Below, piece by piece: positions 56,398 to 64,000 of a stretch of 64,000 bases of DNA (within the stretch, counting starts at the first letter, position 1; the number at the start of each line of letters is the position of its first letter). The translations under genes were made by a program, and so were the position numbers. This stretch comes from Chloroflexota bacterium. Its GTDB lineage: Bacteria > Chloroflexota > Anaerolineae > Aggregatilineales > J027. The stretch spans positions 469,282-533,281 of the forward strand of contig QMIT01000003.1 of NCBI GenBank assembly GCA_024434115.1, in the 5' to 3' direction. The notes under the pieces are model-generated. The model had not been told where the DNA came from, searched no databases, and saw nothing but the letters and a program-made list of their open reading frames with translations.

Positions 56398-59202
56398 ATG
56401 AGCAAACTAGACATCACCGTAAACGGACAAATCCATCATTTAGACGTGCCCGAATCGCGCACGCTGGCCCAAGTGTTGCGCTACGATCTGGGCCTGACGG
56501 GTACGAAGATTGGCTGTGAAGAAGCCGAATGTGGCATCTGCACCGTTTTGGTCAATGGCACCCCTGTCAATTCATGTATTTTCCCGGCTTTCAAAGCACA
56601 GGGGCGTGAGGTTCAAACCGTCGAAGGCTTGGCTCATGACGCCGAACTGCATCCCATCCAGCAAAATTTCATAGATCACGGGGCCGTCCAATGCGGATTT
56701 TGCACCCCCGGTCTGATGATGACCGCCACCGCCCTGCTCAATGAAAATCCCGACCCCGACGACCACGCTATCAAAGTTGCCCTAAAAGATACCTATTGCC
56801 GCTGCACAGGCTATGCCAGTGTGATTACCGCCATCAAATCCGCCGCCAGTCAGATGCGCGGTGAAGGGCCGCTGCCTGTCAATGAGCCGGATGTCAGCGA
56901 ACCGATGCACGCCATTAGTCGTTCTGTCCCGCCCCAATACGTGCGCGAAAAAGTCACTGGTGCGGCGAAATTTACCGATGATTATTTCTTTGAGGGCATG
57001 TTATTTGCTCGTACCCTACGTGCCGCCTATCCCCATGCGCGAATTTTGAGTATCAACACCGAAAAAGCCAAATCCTTCCCCGGTGTGGTCGCTGTGTTGA
57101 CCCATGCCGATGTCCCCGGTGAAAATTTGCACGGGTTGGTCTACCGCGATTGGCCTGTCTTATGCGCGGATGTGGTGCGCTATATGGGCGATGCGGTAGC
57201 GATTGTCGCCGCCGAAACCGAAGATATTGCCGCCGAAGCCCTCAAGTTGATTGAGGTGGAATACGAACCCCTGCCCGTCGTCGGCGACCCCAAATTTGCC
57301 CATTCGTCAGAAGCCCCTGTCTTGCATCCCAACCATCCTACAGGCAATTTGCTCAAACACATCAAAGTGCGGCACGGCGATATTGAGCAGGGTTTCGCGC
57401 AGGCCGATTATATTGTCGAACGCGAATATCGCACGCCCACTGTCGAACACGCCTTCCTAGAACCCGAATGTTCGATTGGGATTCCGCCGGGGGTCGCGGG
57501 TCATGAAAAATTGACCATCTTGGTCGGTTCCCAAATCCCCTATCAAGACCGTAACCAAATTGCGCTGGCAATGGGCCTGCCCGAAGAAAAAGTGCGTGTC
57601 ATTGGCACATTGATCGGCGGCGGTTTTGGTGGCAAGGAAGACATCACAGGTCAAATTCATGTGGCAATGCTGGCCCAAGCCACAGGCCGCCCCGTCAAAA
57701 TGTTATACACCCGCCAAGAATCACTCGCCGTCCACCCCAAGCGTCATGCCACCATCATCCGCATGAAAACAGGCGCAACCAAAGAGGGCAAGCTCGTCGC
57801 AGTGGAAGCGGAATTGTATGGCGACGGCGGGGCGTATGCCTCCCTCTCCGATAAAGTAATGACCCGTGCCACCACCCACGCCACTGGCCCGTATGTTGTG
57901 CCCAACGCCAAAATTGATTGTTACGCCATGTATACCAACAACCCTCCGTCCGGTGCATTTCGCGGTTTCGGCGTGACTCAATCCGCCTTCGCTGTCGAGT
58001 CGAATATGGACATATTGGCGGAAATGATTGGCATTGACCCGATTGAATTTCGCCGCCTCAATGCCCAAAAAGTCGGCACGACTACCGCGACGGGCCAAGT
58101 GCTGCGTGAATCCGTCGGCCTGCTGGAAACCCTTAGCCACGTCGAACACGATATGATGCCTGCTGATAGTGACTTTCATTGGGCATGGCGCGACGGTCAC
58201 AAAGCCTATGCGTGGGGTCTGGCCTGTGCCTATAAAAATACGGGCCTCGGCGGGGGTGCGCCAGATCGTGCTGAAGCCGAAGTCGAAGCCTTTGAAGATG
58301 GCTCGGTGGAAGTACGGGTAGCCTCCGCCGATATGGGACAAGGCTTGGCGCATGTCGTCGCCCAATGTACCGCTGAGGAACTTAAACTGCCCTACAATCG
58401 CGTGCGTGTCCTGCTCTGTGATACCGATTTAACTCCCAACGGCGGCCCAACCACTGCTTCCCGTCAAACGTTTGTCAGTGGCAACGCCGCACGGGTGACA
58501 TCCGCCCTATTGCGTGAAGCCCTCACCCGTTCTGCCGCCGAATTTTTGGATGTCCCCCCCGAAACCCTCTATTATGAAGAGGGCCTGCTGCGTCACAACG
58601 GCAAAAGCGTCGAATTGGGCCAATTGGTCGGCTGGATGAAAGCCAACGGCCTATCCTCCAAAGTGCGCCATGAATATCACGCCCCGGCCACGCAGCCACT
58701 GGGCACGGGTGGCGATATGCACTTCGCCTTCAGTTATGCCACCCAAGCCGCATTGGTCGAGGTGGATATGGAAACAGGCGCGGTCAAAGTTCTGAAGATT
58801 ATCGCAGGCACGGATATTGGGCGGGCCATCAACCCCCTCATGCTGCAAGGGCAGGTCGAAGGCGGCATCGTCATGGCGATGGGCAACTGCCTGACCGAAT
58901 CCTACATTGTCGAAAATGGCGTCCCTTGGACAAATCTCCTCTCGCGTTACAAGATGCCAAGCATCAAACACGCGCCGGAAATCATCTCGCACTTGATTGA
59001 AGATCGTGTTTCTACTGGGCCATATGGCGCGAAGGGGGTCGGCGAAATTTGCTCGATCAATACCTCCCCTGCCATCTGCAACGCCATCTATCACGCAACG
59101 GGGGTTCGCATTTTCAGCCTGCCCGTTGACCAAGATGCCCTTTTGCGTGCCATCCGCGCAGGCCAAACCGAAGTCTATACCGCATGGCATGATGTCCGGT
59201 AA
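56398..59202 (+). CDS. Xanthine dehydrogenase-type subunit: fused 2Fe-2S and molybdenum domains
   Basis: This 934-residue molybdenum hydroxylase subunit combines two usual polypeptides. Residues 1-155 form the 2Fe-2S part: GCEEAECGICTVLVNG binds one cluster and QCGFCTPGLMM with DTYCRCTGY binds the other. From about residue 175 (PPQYVREKVTGAAKFTDDYF) comes the molybdopterin-cytosine-dinucleotide domain, with GGGFGGKEDITGQ, PSGAFRGFGVTQ and the catalytic Glu in GAKGVGEI near residue 880. The likely reaction is hydroxylation of xanthine or hypoxanthine with water, electrons going to the FAD subunit. Aldehyde or nicotinate substrates cannot be excluded, although the purine importer upstream favours xanthine. 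It is the last gene of the cluster. Confidence 0.93.
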   Translation: MSKLDITVNGQIHHLDVPESRTLAQVLRYDLGLTGTKIGCEEAECGICTVLVNGTPVNSCIFPAFKAQGREVQTVEGLAHDAELHPIQQNFIDHGAVQCGFCTPGLMMTATALLNENPDPDDHAIKVALKDTYCRCTGYASVITAIKSAASQMRGEGPLPVNEPDVSEPMHAISRSVPPQYVREKVTGAAKFTDDYFFEGMLFARTLRAAYPHARILSINTEKAKSFPGVVAVLTHADVPGENLHGLVYRDWPVLCADVVRYMGDAVAIVAAETEDIAAEALKLIEVEYEPLPVVGDPKFAHSSEAPVLHPNHPTGNLLKHIKVRHGDIEQGFAQADYIVEREYRTPTVEHAFLEPECSIGIPPGVAGHEKLTILVGSQIPYQDRNQIALAMGLPEEKVRVIGTLIGGGFGGKEDITGQIHVAMLAQATGRPVKMLYTRQESLAVHPKRHATIIRMKTGATKEGKLVAVEAELYGDGGAYASLSDKVMTRATTHATGPYVVPNAKIDCYAMYTNNPPSGAFRGFGVTQSAFAVESNMDILAEMIGIDPIEFRRLNAQKVGTTTATGQVLRESVGLLETLSHVEHDMMPADSDFHWAWRDGHKAYAWGLACAYKNTGLGGGAPDRAEAEVEAFEDGSVEVRVASADMGQGLAHVVAQCTAEELKLPYNRVRVLLCDTDLTPNGGPTTASRQTFVSGNAARVTSALLREALTRSAAEFLDVPPETLYYEEGLLRHNGKSVELGQLVGWMKANGLSSKVRHEYHAPATQPLGTGGDMHFAFSYATQAALVEVDMETGAVKVLKIIAGTDIGRAINPLMLQGQVEGGIVMAMGNCLTESYIVENGVPWTNLLSRYKMPSIKHAPEIISHLIEDRVSTGPYGAKGVGEICSINTSPAICNAIYHATGVRIFSLPVDQDALLRAIRAGQTEVYTAWHDVR

Positions 59203-59212
59203 ACAACAACAA

Positions 59213-59250
59213 CAGGGGAGCGATACCCACTCCTCCCCTGTAACTTTTCT
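59213..59250 (+). terminator. Terminator of the purine cluster
   Basis: CAGGGGAG (59213-59220) pairs with CTCCCCTG (59233-59240); TAACTTTTCT follows. Confidence 0.75.
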
Positions 59251-59303
59251 CCCGGTTCTGCATCCAATAAGCATAAACTCACGCAGATTTGAGGGTAGGC
59301 CTA

Positions 59304-59753
59304 ATGATTTCCTTCTTGCAGAACCATCCTCTGTTAACCATTGTTTTAGGCATCAGTATGACCATTGCGACTGCGATACACATCGTTTGGTACATCCGCC
59401 CTAGCGACATCAAGACCAAAAGCGAATTTGAGGCGGTGGTCAGCAACGGACAGCAGCCAACCATCGTCGAATACTACAATAATTTATGTACGGCGTGCAG
59501 TCTTATGAAACCCGTTATAGACAATCTTGAAAAAGACCTAGCAGGCCAAGCGACGGTCTTGCGGATTGATTTTCTGAGCGAGGTTGGGCGCAGTACTGCC
59601 CGTCAATATGAGGTTAAAATCATCCCGACCATTTTGGTACTCGACCCCTACGGACGAGTCATTTTCCGCCAGACCGGGACATTCGATTCTGGTTTGATTA
59701 AATCAAAAGTGATGGGTCTACAAAATCATGAACCTCAACCCACCCCTTCATAA
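59304..59753 (+). CDS. Membrane-anchored thioredoxin-like protein
   Basis: This 149-residue protein has an N-terminal membrane helix (about 10-30) and a thioredoxin fold on the outer face. The redox motif is CTAC near residues 63-66 (NNLCTACSLMKP), with a cis-Pro in IIPTILVLDPYG near residue 107. The CTAC sequence differs from the usual CGPC, so the redox potential may differ. ATG 59304 has GAGGG upstream; TTG 59289 would add five residues. It may participate in disulfide reduction, for example in cytochrome maturation, but no Ccm/Res gene is near. Confidence 0.8.
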   Translation: MISFLQNHPLLTIVLGISMTIATAIHIVWYIRPSDIKTKSEFEAVVSNGQQPTIVEYYNNLCTACSLMKPVIDNLEKDLAGQATVLRIDFLSEVGRSTARQYEVKIIPTILVLDPYGRVIFRQTGTFDSGLIKSKVMGLQNHEPQPTPS

Positions 59754-59760
59754 ACTGCTG

Positions 59761-60879
59761 CTAAACCCATTCACTTCCATAAGCACAAACACCCGTGCGT
59801 GGTGAATTCACAATCGGCAGCATCATCTCGTCACCACATTGGTGTTTCTTGGCACACTTTTTGCATACCGCCCCCTGATTGGAATAGGCGACTCCGCCCC
59901 AATTACAATTCGTACAAACCAATGTGGCGGGTTGGCCGCAGACCTCGCATAGAATTTCCGGTGCTTCATTACGCGCCAATAACACTGCCGGGGCTTTCTT
60001 CTTCCCCAGTGCAACCCCTTCTCGCTCACTCAAAACTTTGAGGGTCAATTCAGTCGTTGAGCCAAAGTCATATTCATGATCGAATTTCGTGCCCACCTTG
60101 AGAACATCCCCCAATGCCTTATCCATATTTTCTTCGCGGAAATCATCAAATAAGAGGGGAAAAGGCTGAAGCGACTCTAGTTGTGCCTGCTGCTTGAGCG
60201 CCTCTTGTTCCAACGCATCTAAGCGGGTCAGCATGTCTTTGGCAGGAAGTTTTTTGAGATCGGCCCCAAGTGCTTCTTTGAGATCGCTAATCATCGCCGC
60301 GCCAAGAGATTTTTCCAACGTTTCTGCTATCTCGCCGACCACAAGTTTCATCACTCGTTGGACAAAGACCTCACCTGTTTCATCAGCAACTTTGGTACGC
60401 TGTTCATCAAAGTGTTTATTAAACAGGCCTTCAAAGTCCATCGAAAATAAGGGGGTTAATTCTGGGGGTGGGGCTTGAACAGGTGGCATCATTGGGAACA
60501 TCCCCCCTAATGGGTCATTGCTACCGGGAAACCCCATTGGGAAAAAATCGTCTTCGGGCGAAATAGAATAAGACACTTTATCTATCCGAAACGCGCTGAG
60601 ATGTCCACAGCACTCCAGCCAAATATCTCGAAGATATTGATCGAGATCAGTCAATTTTGCCGAAGCGGGGACTTCCAGATGCAGCCAATACATCGGCAGA
60701 TCACGCCCTTCGACCAAAAGATGGAAAAGACGCTCTTTCTTGGCGCGGCTTTTTTGACCAGCGGCTTCTTGGGCGGCTTGTCGTTCTTTGCAGGTGTTTA
60801 AATGTCGCTTAATCACATTTTTGGGGAATGTCTCTTTGCAATAAGCACACGTCCCATTCGAAATTTGCTTGTCTGCCAC
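59761..60879 (-). CDS. pRiA4b ORF-3-like protein with terminal zinc-finger modules
   Basis: This 372-residue protein contains the two halves of a pRiA4b ORF-3-like domain: HLLVEGRDLPMYWLHLEVP with TDLDQYLRDIWLECCGHLSAF (about 52-100), and FDHEYDFGSTTELTLKVL (about 267-285). They are separated by about 165 residues with a Met/Pro-rich loop and long helices. The N-terminus has a C2HC-type finger (Cys11, Cys14, His26, Cys30), and the C-terminus has a cysteine-rich ribbon (CEVCGQ, CTNCN, CKKCAKKHQCG). Domain relatives occur beside transposon and plasmid genes but are also common in chromosomes; the function is not known. It follows lspA by 16 bases. Confidence 0.75.
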   Translation of the reverse strand: MADKQISNGTCAYCKETFPKNVIKRHLNTCKERQAAQEAAGQKSRAKKERLFHLLVEGRDLPMYWLHLEVPASAKLTDLDQYLRDIWLECCGHLSAFRIDKVSYSISPEDDFFPMGFPGSNDPLGGMFPMMPPVQAPPPELTPLFSMDFEGLFNKHFDEQRTKVADETGEVFVQRVMKLVVGEIAETLEKSLGAAMISDLKEALGADLKKLPAKDMLTRLDALEQEALKQQAQLESLQPFPLLFDDFREENMDKALGDVLKVGTKFDHEYDFGSTTELTLKVLSEREGVALGKKKAPAVLLARNEAPEILCEVCGQPATLVCTNCNWGGVAYSNQGAVCKKCAKKHQCGDEMMLPIVNSPRTGVCAYGSEWV

Positions 60880-60895
60880 TTAAGAAAATCCTCCC

Positions 60896-61432
60896 TCAAA
60901 TTTCCTTTTTTGCAATTTTACGATCCTCCCACCAAAGGAGCGCCACCAGCACCACCACCCCAACCACAATCGAACTATCGGCGATATTAAAAATGGGGTA
61001 GCCATGCACATGAAAAAAATCCACCACATACCCGCGAGTAATCCGGTCTAGGGCATTCCCCAACGCACCCCCCATCTGCAATCCCAACGTGAGGCGCACC
61101 AACCACGACCCGGTTGGCAATTTGCGATAGTAATAAACAATCGCCCCCACCACCACGACAGCAATCAGCAAAAAGATGTTGCCGAATTCCTGTGCCATGC
61201 CAAAGGCCGCACCCGTATTGCGGGTATAGGTGATGTCAAAAATGCTCTTGAGTGCCGGAACCGGAACCCACGTTTCGCCATACGCCAGCGATTGCACCAC
61301 GATCCACTTGGTAATCTGATCGGTAATGATGGTCAGAGCCGCCACCCCAAATAACAACACCCATTGCAAGGGGGTCGCTGCCGTATTTTCTGGGGCAGGA
61401 TTAGGCGAATCATTTTGCAAAGAGGTTTCCAA
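60896..61432 (-). CDS. lspA: Lipoprotein signal peptidase II
   Basis: This 178-residue membrane aspartyl protease cleaves prolipoprotein signal peptides. It has four membrane helices and the catalytic Asp pair in GNALDRITRGYVVDFFHVHG (near residues 130-139) and IFNIADSSIVVG (near residue 152). The family motif YTRNTGAAFGM is at about residue 70. It is slightly longer than E. coli LspA because of an N-terminal polar extension. It lies between ileS and the zinc-finger protein on one strand, a common ileS-lspA pairing. Confidence 0.95.
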   Translation of the reverse strand: METSLQNDSPNPAPENTAATPLQWVLLFGVAALTIITDQITKWIVVQSLAYGETWVPVPALKSIFDITYTRNTGAAFGMAQEFGNIFLLIAVVVVGAIVYYYRKLPTGSWLVRLTLGLQMGGALGNALDRITRGYVVDFFHVHGYPIFNIADSSIVVGVVVLVALLWWEDRKIAKKEI

Positions 61433-61454
61433 TTACACTACTCCGCAATTTCTT

Positions 61455-61484
61455 GTTGACCCATGAGATCGGTCAACAGCTTTT
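61455..61484 (+). terminator. Plus-strand terminator-like hairpin between ileS and lspA
   Basis: GTTGACC (61455-61461) pairs with GGTCAAC (61471-61477) around a 9-base loop and is followed by AGCTTTTTT. The T-run is on the plus strand, although both flanking genes are on the minus strand. Confidence 0.55.
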
Positions 61485-61550
61485 TTACGCTAAATTCAGC
61501 ACGGCGACTTTAGCTCCGTGTCCTCATAACCAAAAACCGCCTAAGCCAAC

Positions 61551-61586
61551 CGATAGGGGTGATCTGATTGTACATCACCCCTATCG
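61551..61586. repeat. Perfect 13-bp inverted repeat downstream of ileS
   Basis: CGATAGGGGTGAT (61551-61563) and ATCACCCCTATCG (61574-61586) pair around a 10-base loop immediately after the ileS stop. No T-run follows on either strand, so a factor-assisted terminator, processing site or operator is possible. Confidence 0.6.
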
Positions 61587-61600
61587 AGAAAATATAGGTC

Positions 61601-64000
61601 TTAGAGCCGACGGAGACTGACCGTCACTTTGGCCCCGTCCACGTCCAGCGTCTGGGTGTGACTCCCATTCGACGGCCCACCAGACAGCCATTCTTCGGCA
61701 AGCGTCTCAGTGCGGATATACTGCTCAAATTGGCTCATTACGTCCGCCAATCCGCCCTCGGCCTGATAGTTCACCGCGATGCGATCACTCAGATCGAAAT
61801 CGGCATCCTTACGCAGGGTCTGGATAAACCGCACGATTTCACGCGCCTGCCCTTCACGAATGAGGTCATTGGTCAGTTCGGTGCGTAACGCCGCCAAGTA
61901 ACCATGTTCCTCGGCCACCGCGAACCCTTCGGCACTCGTCTGTTTGACGATGACCTGCTGCGGCGTCAGCGCGAACGTTTTGCCATTGGCCTCGACTGAA
62001 ATCGCATCCCCGGCCAACAGAGTGCGGCTCCAATTGACCAACTGCTCACCACTGGCATTCACCAGCAGGTTACGCACGGCTTGGAAATCGCCGCGCAGTT
62101 CACGTCCCAGCGTATCAATCGGCTTCAGCGCATAGTTGACCATACCGACGCTTTCCGCCGGATTCAAAATATGCACCGCTTTGACGTTCAACTCGTCCGC
62201 GATCACATCCGCCATATCCAGCAGGGTATCCCCTTCTTCATGCGACGGCACAGCGAAATTGACCTCCGATAGTGGTTGGCGCACACGAATTTCGGCATTG
62301 TTCCGGGCCGCATGTCCGAGGCTGACCATCCGTTTGACCAGTGCCATCTTATAGTTTAGGTCGTTGTTGATGACGGCCTTATTGGTTTCGGGCCAAGTCG
62401 CCAGATGCACACTTTCCGGCGCGGCGGCGTCATGCCCCACCACTAAATTCTGATACATCGCCTCCGCCAAAAACGGCATGGAAGGGGCAAGCAACTTGGC
62501 GATTGTCACCAGACATTCATAGAGCGTCTGATAGGCCGCCAATTTATCCTGTGGGTTATCATCCTGCCAGAACCGACGGCGCGAACGGCGCAGATACCAA
62601 TTGCTCAAATCTTCGACAAACTCTTCAATCGGGCGAGTCGCCCCAATCACGTCGAAGGTTTCAAAGGCTTGGGTCGTTTGTTCGATAAGCCCATTGAGTT
62701 CGCTCAAGACCCACCGATCCAGCATTTCCCGTTTTTGCAGCGGCACTTGGGGCGCATTCGGGTCGAAATTGTCCAGATTGGCATACGTCACGAAGAAGCT
62801 GTAGACATTCCACAACTTCAGATAGAAATTTCGCAAGATTTCGGCAATGGGGGGGATTTCATCTTGCGTATCGGGATTCCGCCATCCCATATATTTGGTG
62901 TCCCCCGGTTGGCTGGCCGTGAACATAAACCAGCGCATCGCGTCCGCCCCATATTTGTTGATGACATCCCATGGAGCCACAATATTGCCCTTGCTCTTGG
63001 ACATTTTGCTGCCGTCATCTGCCATGATGAGGCCGAGGCAGATCACGTTTTTGTAGGCCACCGAATCAAAAACCATCGTAGCGATGGCGTGCAGGCTATA
63101 AAACCACCCGCGTGTCTGATCCACCGCCTCGCAGATGTAATCCGCCGGGAATTGGTCTTCAAACATCTCGTGGTTATGCTGTGGATAACCCCACTGCGCG
63201 ACGGGCATCGAACCACTGTCGAACCACACATCAATCACTTCTGGCACACGGCGCATGGTCACTTTTTTACCTTTGACCGTTTCTTGCCAAGTGATGTCGT
63301 CCACATAAGGCCGATGCGGGTCAACCCCGGTCACGTCCCGCCCGACTTTTTGGCTGAGTTCGGCAAGGCTGCCCACACATACCGCATACTCCACATCCGG
63401 GTCGTCCGCCACCCATACAGGCAGCGGTGTGCCCCAATAGCGTTCGCGGCCCAATGCCCAGTCCTTAACATCCTCCAGCCAATTGCCGAAGCGTCCGTCT
63501 TTGACATGCTCCGGTACCCAATTGATGGTCTTGTTCAGCCCCACCAGTTGGTCTCGATAGGCCGTCGTGCGGATATACCACGTCGCACGGGCGTAATACA
63601 TCAGTGGCCCTTTATCGCGCCAGCAGTGCGGATAGTTGTGGCGGAAGGTGGTCAGATGGAATCGCAGGCCGCGTTCTTTCAAATCCCGCGCCACGATCTT
63701 ATCCGCGTCCTTAAACCACATGCCCGCCACCAATGTCACTTCATCCTTGAAGTGTCCATCCGCATTAACCGTCACCACCACAGGCAGGTTATATTTGTTA
63801 GCCGTCACAAGGTCGTCTGCCCCGAAAGCTGGAGCGGTATGCACAATGCCCGACCCATCCTCTACCGTGACATAATCCCCCGCTGTGATGTAATAGGCAT
63901 CGCGGTCAACCGGCAGGTAGCTGTACAGCGGCTCGTAATGTTTGCCGAGCAAATCCCGGCCTTTCATTTCCGCCACGATTTCATATCCGCCGCCGTCTTT
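61601..64000 (-). CDS. ileS: Isoleucine--tRNA ligase, C-terminal part
   Basis: The last 799 residues of a class I synthetase are visible; the 5' end lies beyond the window. It shows the editing domain (GDYVTVEDGSGIVHTAPAFGADD near the start), the catalytic piece GRERYWGTPLPVW, the KMSKS loop (DDGSKMSKSKGN), an anticodon-binding helical domain (about residues 420-600) and a long C-terminal domain (PIDTLGRELRGDFQAVRNLL) typical of the eukaryote-like clade. Members of that clade are often naturally less sensitive to mupirocin. No zinc-binding C-terminal cysteine knuckle of the E. coli type is seen. The reading frame remains open to 64000. Confidence 0.95.
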   Translation of the reverse strand, partial: KDGGGYEIVAEMKGRDLLGKHYEPLYSYLPVDRDAYYITAGDYVTVEDGSGIVHTAPAFGADDLVTANKYNLPVVVTVNADGHFKDEVTLVAGMWFKDADKIVARDLKERGLRFHLTTFRHNYPHCWRDKGPLMYYARATWYIRTTAYRDQLVGLNKTINWVPEHVKDGRFGNWLEDVKDWALGRERYWGTPLPVWVADDPDVEYAVCVGSLAELSQKVGRDVTGVDPHRPYVDDITWQETVKGKKVTMRRVPEVIDVWFDSGSMPVAQWGYPQHNHEMFEDQFPADYICEAVDQTRGWFYSLHAIATMVFDSVAYKNVICLGLIMADDGSKMSKSKGNIVAPWDVINKYGADAMRWFMFTASQPGDTKYMGWRNPDTQDEIPPIAEILRNFYLKLWNVYSFFVTYANLDNFDPNAPQVPLQKREMLDRWVLSELNGLIEQTTQAFETFDVIGATRPIEEFVEDLSNWYLRRSRRRFWQDDNPQDKLAAYQTLYECLVTIAKLLAPSMPFLAEAMYQNLVVGHDAAAPESVHLATWPETNKAVINNDLNYKMALVKRMVSLGHAARNNAEIRVRQPLSEVNFAVPSHEEGDTLLDMADVIADELNVKAVHILNPAESVGMVNYALKPIDTLGRELRGDFQAVRNLLVNASGEQLVNWSRTLLAGDAISVEANGKTFALTPQQVIVKQTSAEGFAVAEEHGYLAALRTELTNDLIREGQAREIVRFIQTLRKDADFDLSDRIAVNYQAEGGLADVMSQFEQYIRTETLAEEWLSGGPSNGSHTQTLDVDGAKVTVSLRRL

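Noticed and set aside
59761..60879. Mobile element, suggested by pRiA4b ORF-3 similarity
   Set aside because: No transposase, terminal repeats or target duplications nearby; neighbours are housekeeping genes.

Overview
The window looks like chromosomal DNA from a free-living, probably monoderm bacterium, most plausibly Chloroflexota (Anaerolineae-like). This is inferred from the mix of genes, not from a marker search. Supporting signs are a T-box leader on serS, a GAAC-N4-GTTC SOS box on uvrB, secreted TolB-like and pre-peptidase C-terminal (PPC) domain proteins, Thr/Pro linkers, a eukaryote-like IleS, and large multihaem cytochromes with single membrane anchors. I see no phage, insertion sequence, CRISPR array, rRNA or tRNA gene.

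Region 1 (1-17781) is an energy-metabolism block. After the tail of a LuxR-type response regulator comes a three-gene module: a 17-CxxCH cytochrome, a Tat-exported four-cluster ferredoxin and an NrfD-type quinone-interacting membrane protein. Next is a complete group 3b-type cytoplasmic [NiFe] hydrogenase operon (beta, lone cNMP-binding protein, gamma, delta, alpha, maturation protease). Then comes ppdK on the opposite strand. The block ends with a second cytochrome operon: a 9-haem paralogue of the first cytochrome, another 9-haem cytochrome, and a cytochrome b/c fusion. Together they suggest two outward-facing multihaem conduits on different quinone modules, beside a reversible NAD(P)-linked hydrogenase.

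Region 2 (17800-36540) is mostly housekeeping. It opens with a T-box leader whose specifier codon (UCC) and UGGC bulge both fit tRNA-Ser. Then follow a 53-aa membrane protein, serS and a TPR protein. On the minus strand are two secreted beta-propeller proteins (one with a likely frameshift), a KAS III-like enzyme and a TlpA-PPC fusion. A HEAT-repeat gene on the plus strand precedes a PadR-controlled ABC-2 exporter. The region closes with an NAD-dependent epimerase, greA, a dGTPase, SOS-controlled uvrB and a small DoxX-like membrane protein.

Region 3 (36540-50230) holds an acyl-CoA ligase and a complete Liv-type ABC importer with unusually long permeases, typA, gatC, a TPR-transmembrane-CAP protein, and a DprE1/DprE2-like pair.

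Region 4 (50491-59202) is a plus-strand nucleoside/purine unit: a BMP-family ABC importer followed by xanthine dehydrogenase subunits, with the 2Fe-2S and molybdenum subunits fused.

Region 5 (59304-64000) has a membrane thioredoxin, a zinc-finger pRiA4b ORF-3-like protein, lspA and the 3' part of ileS, which runs off the window edge.
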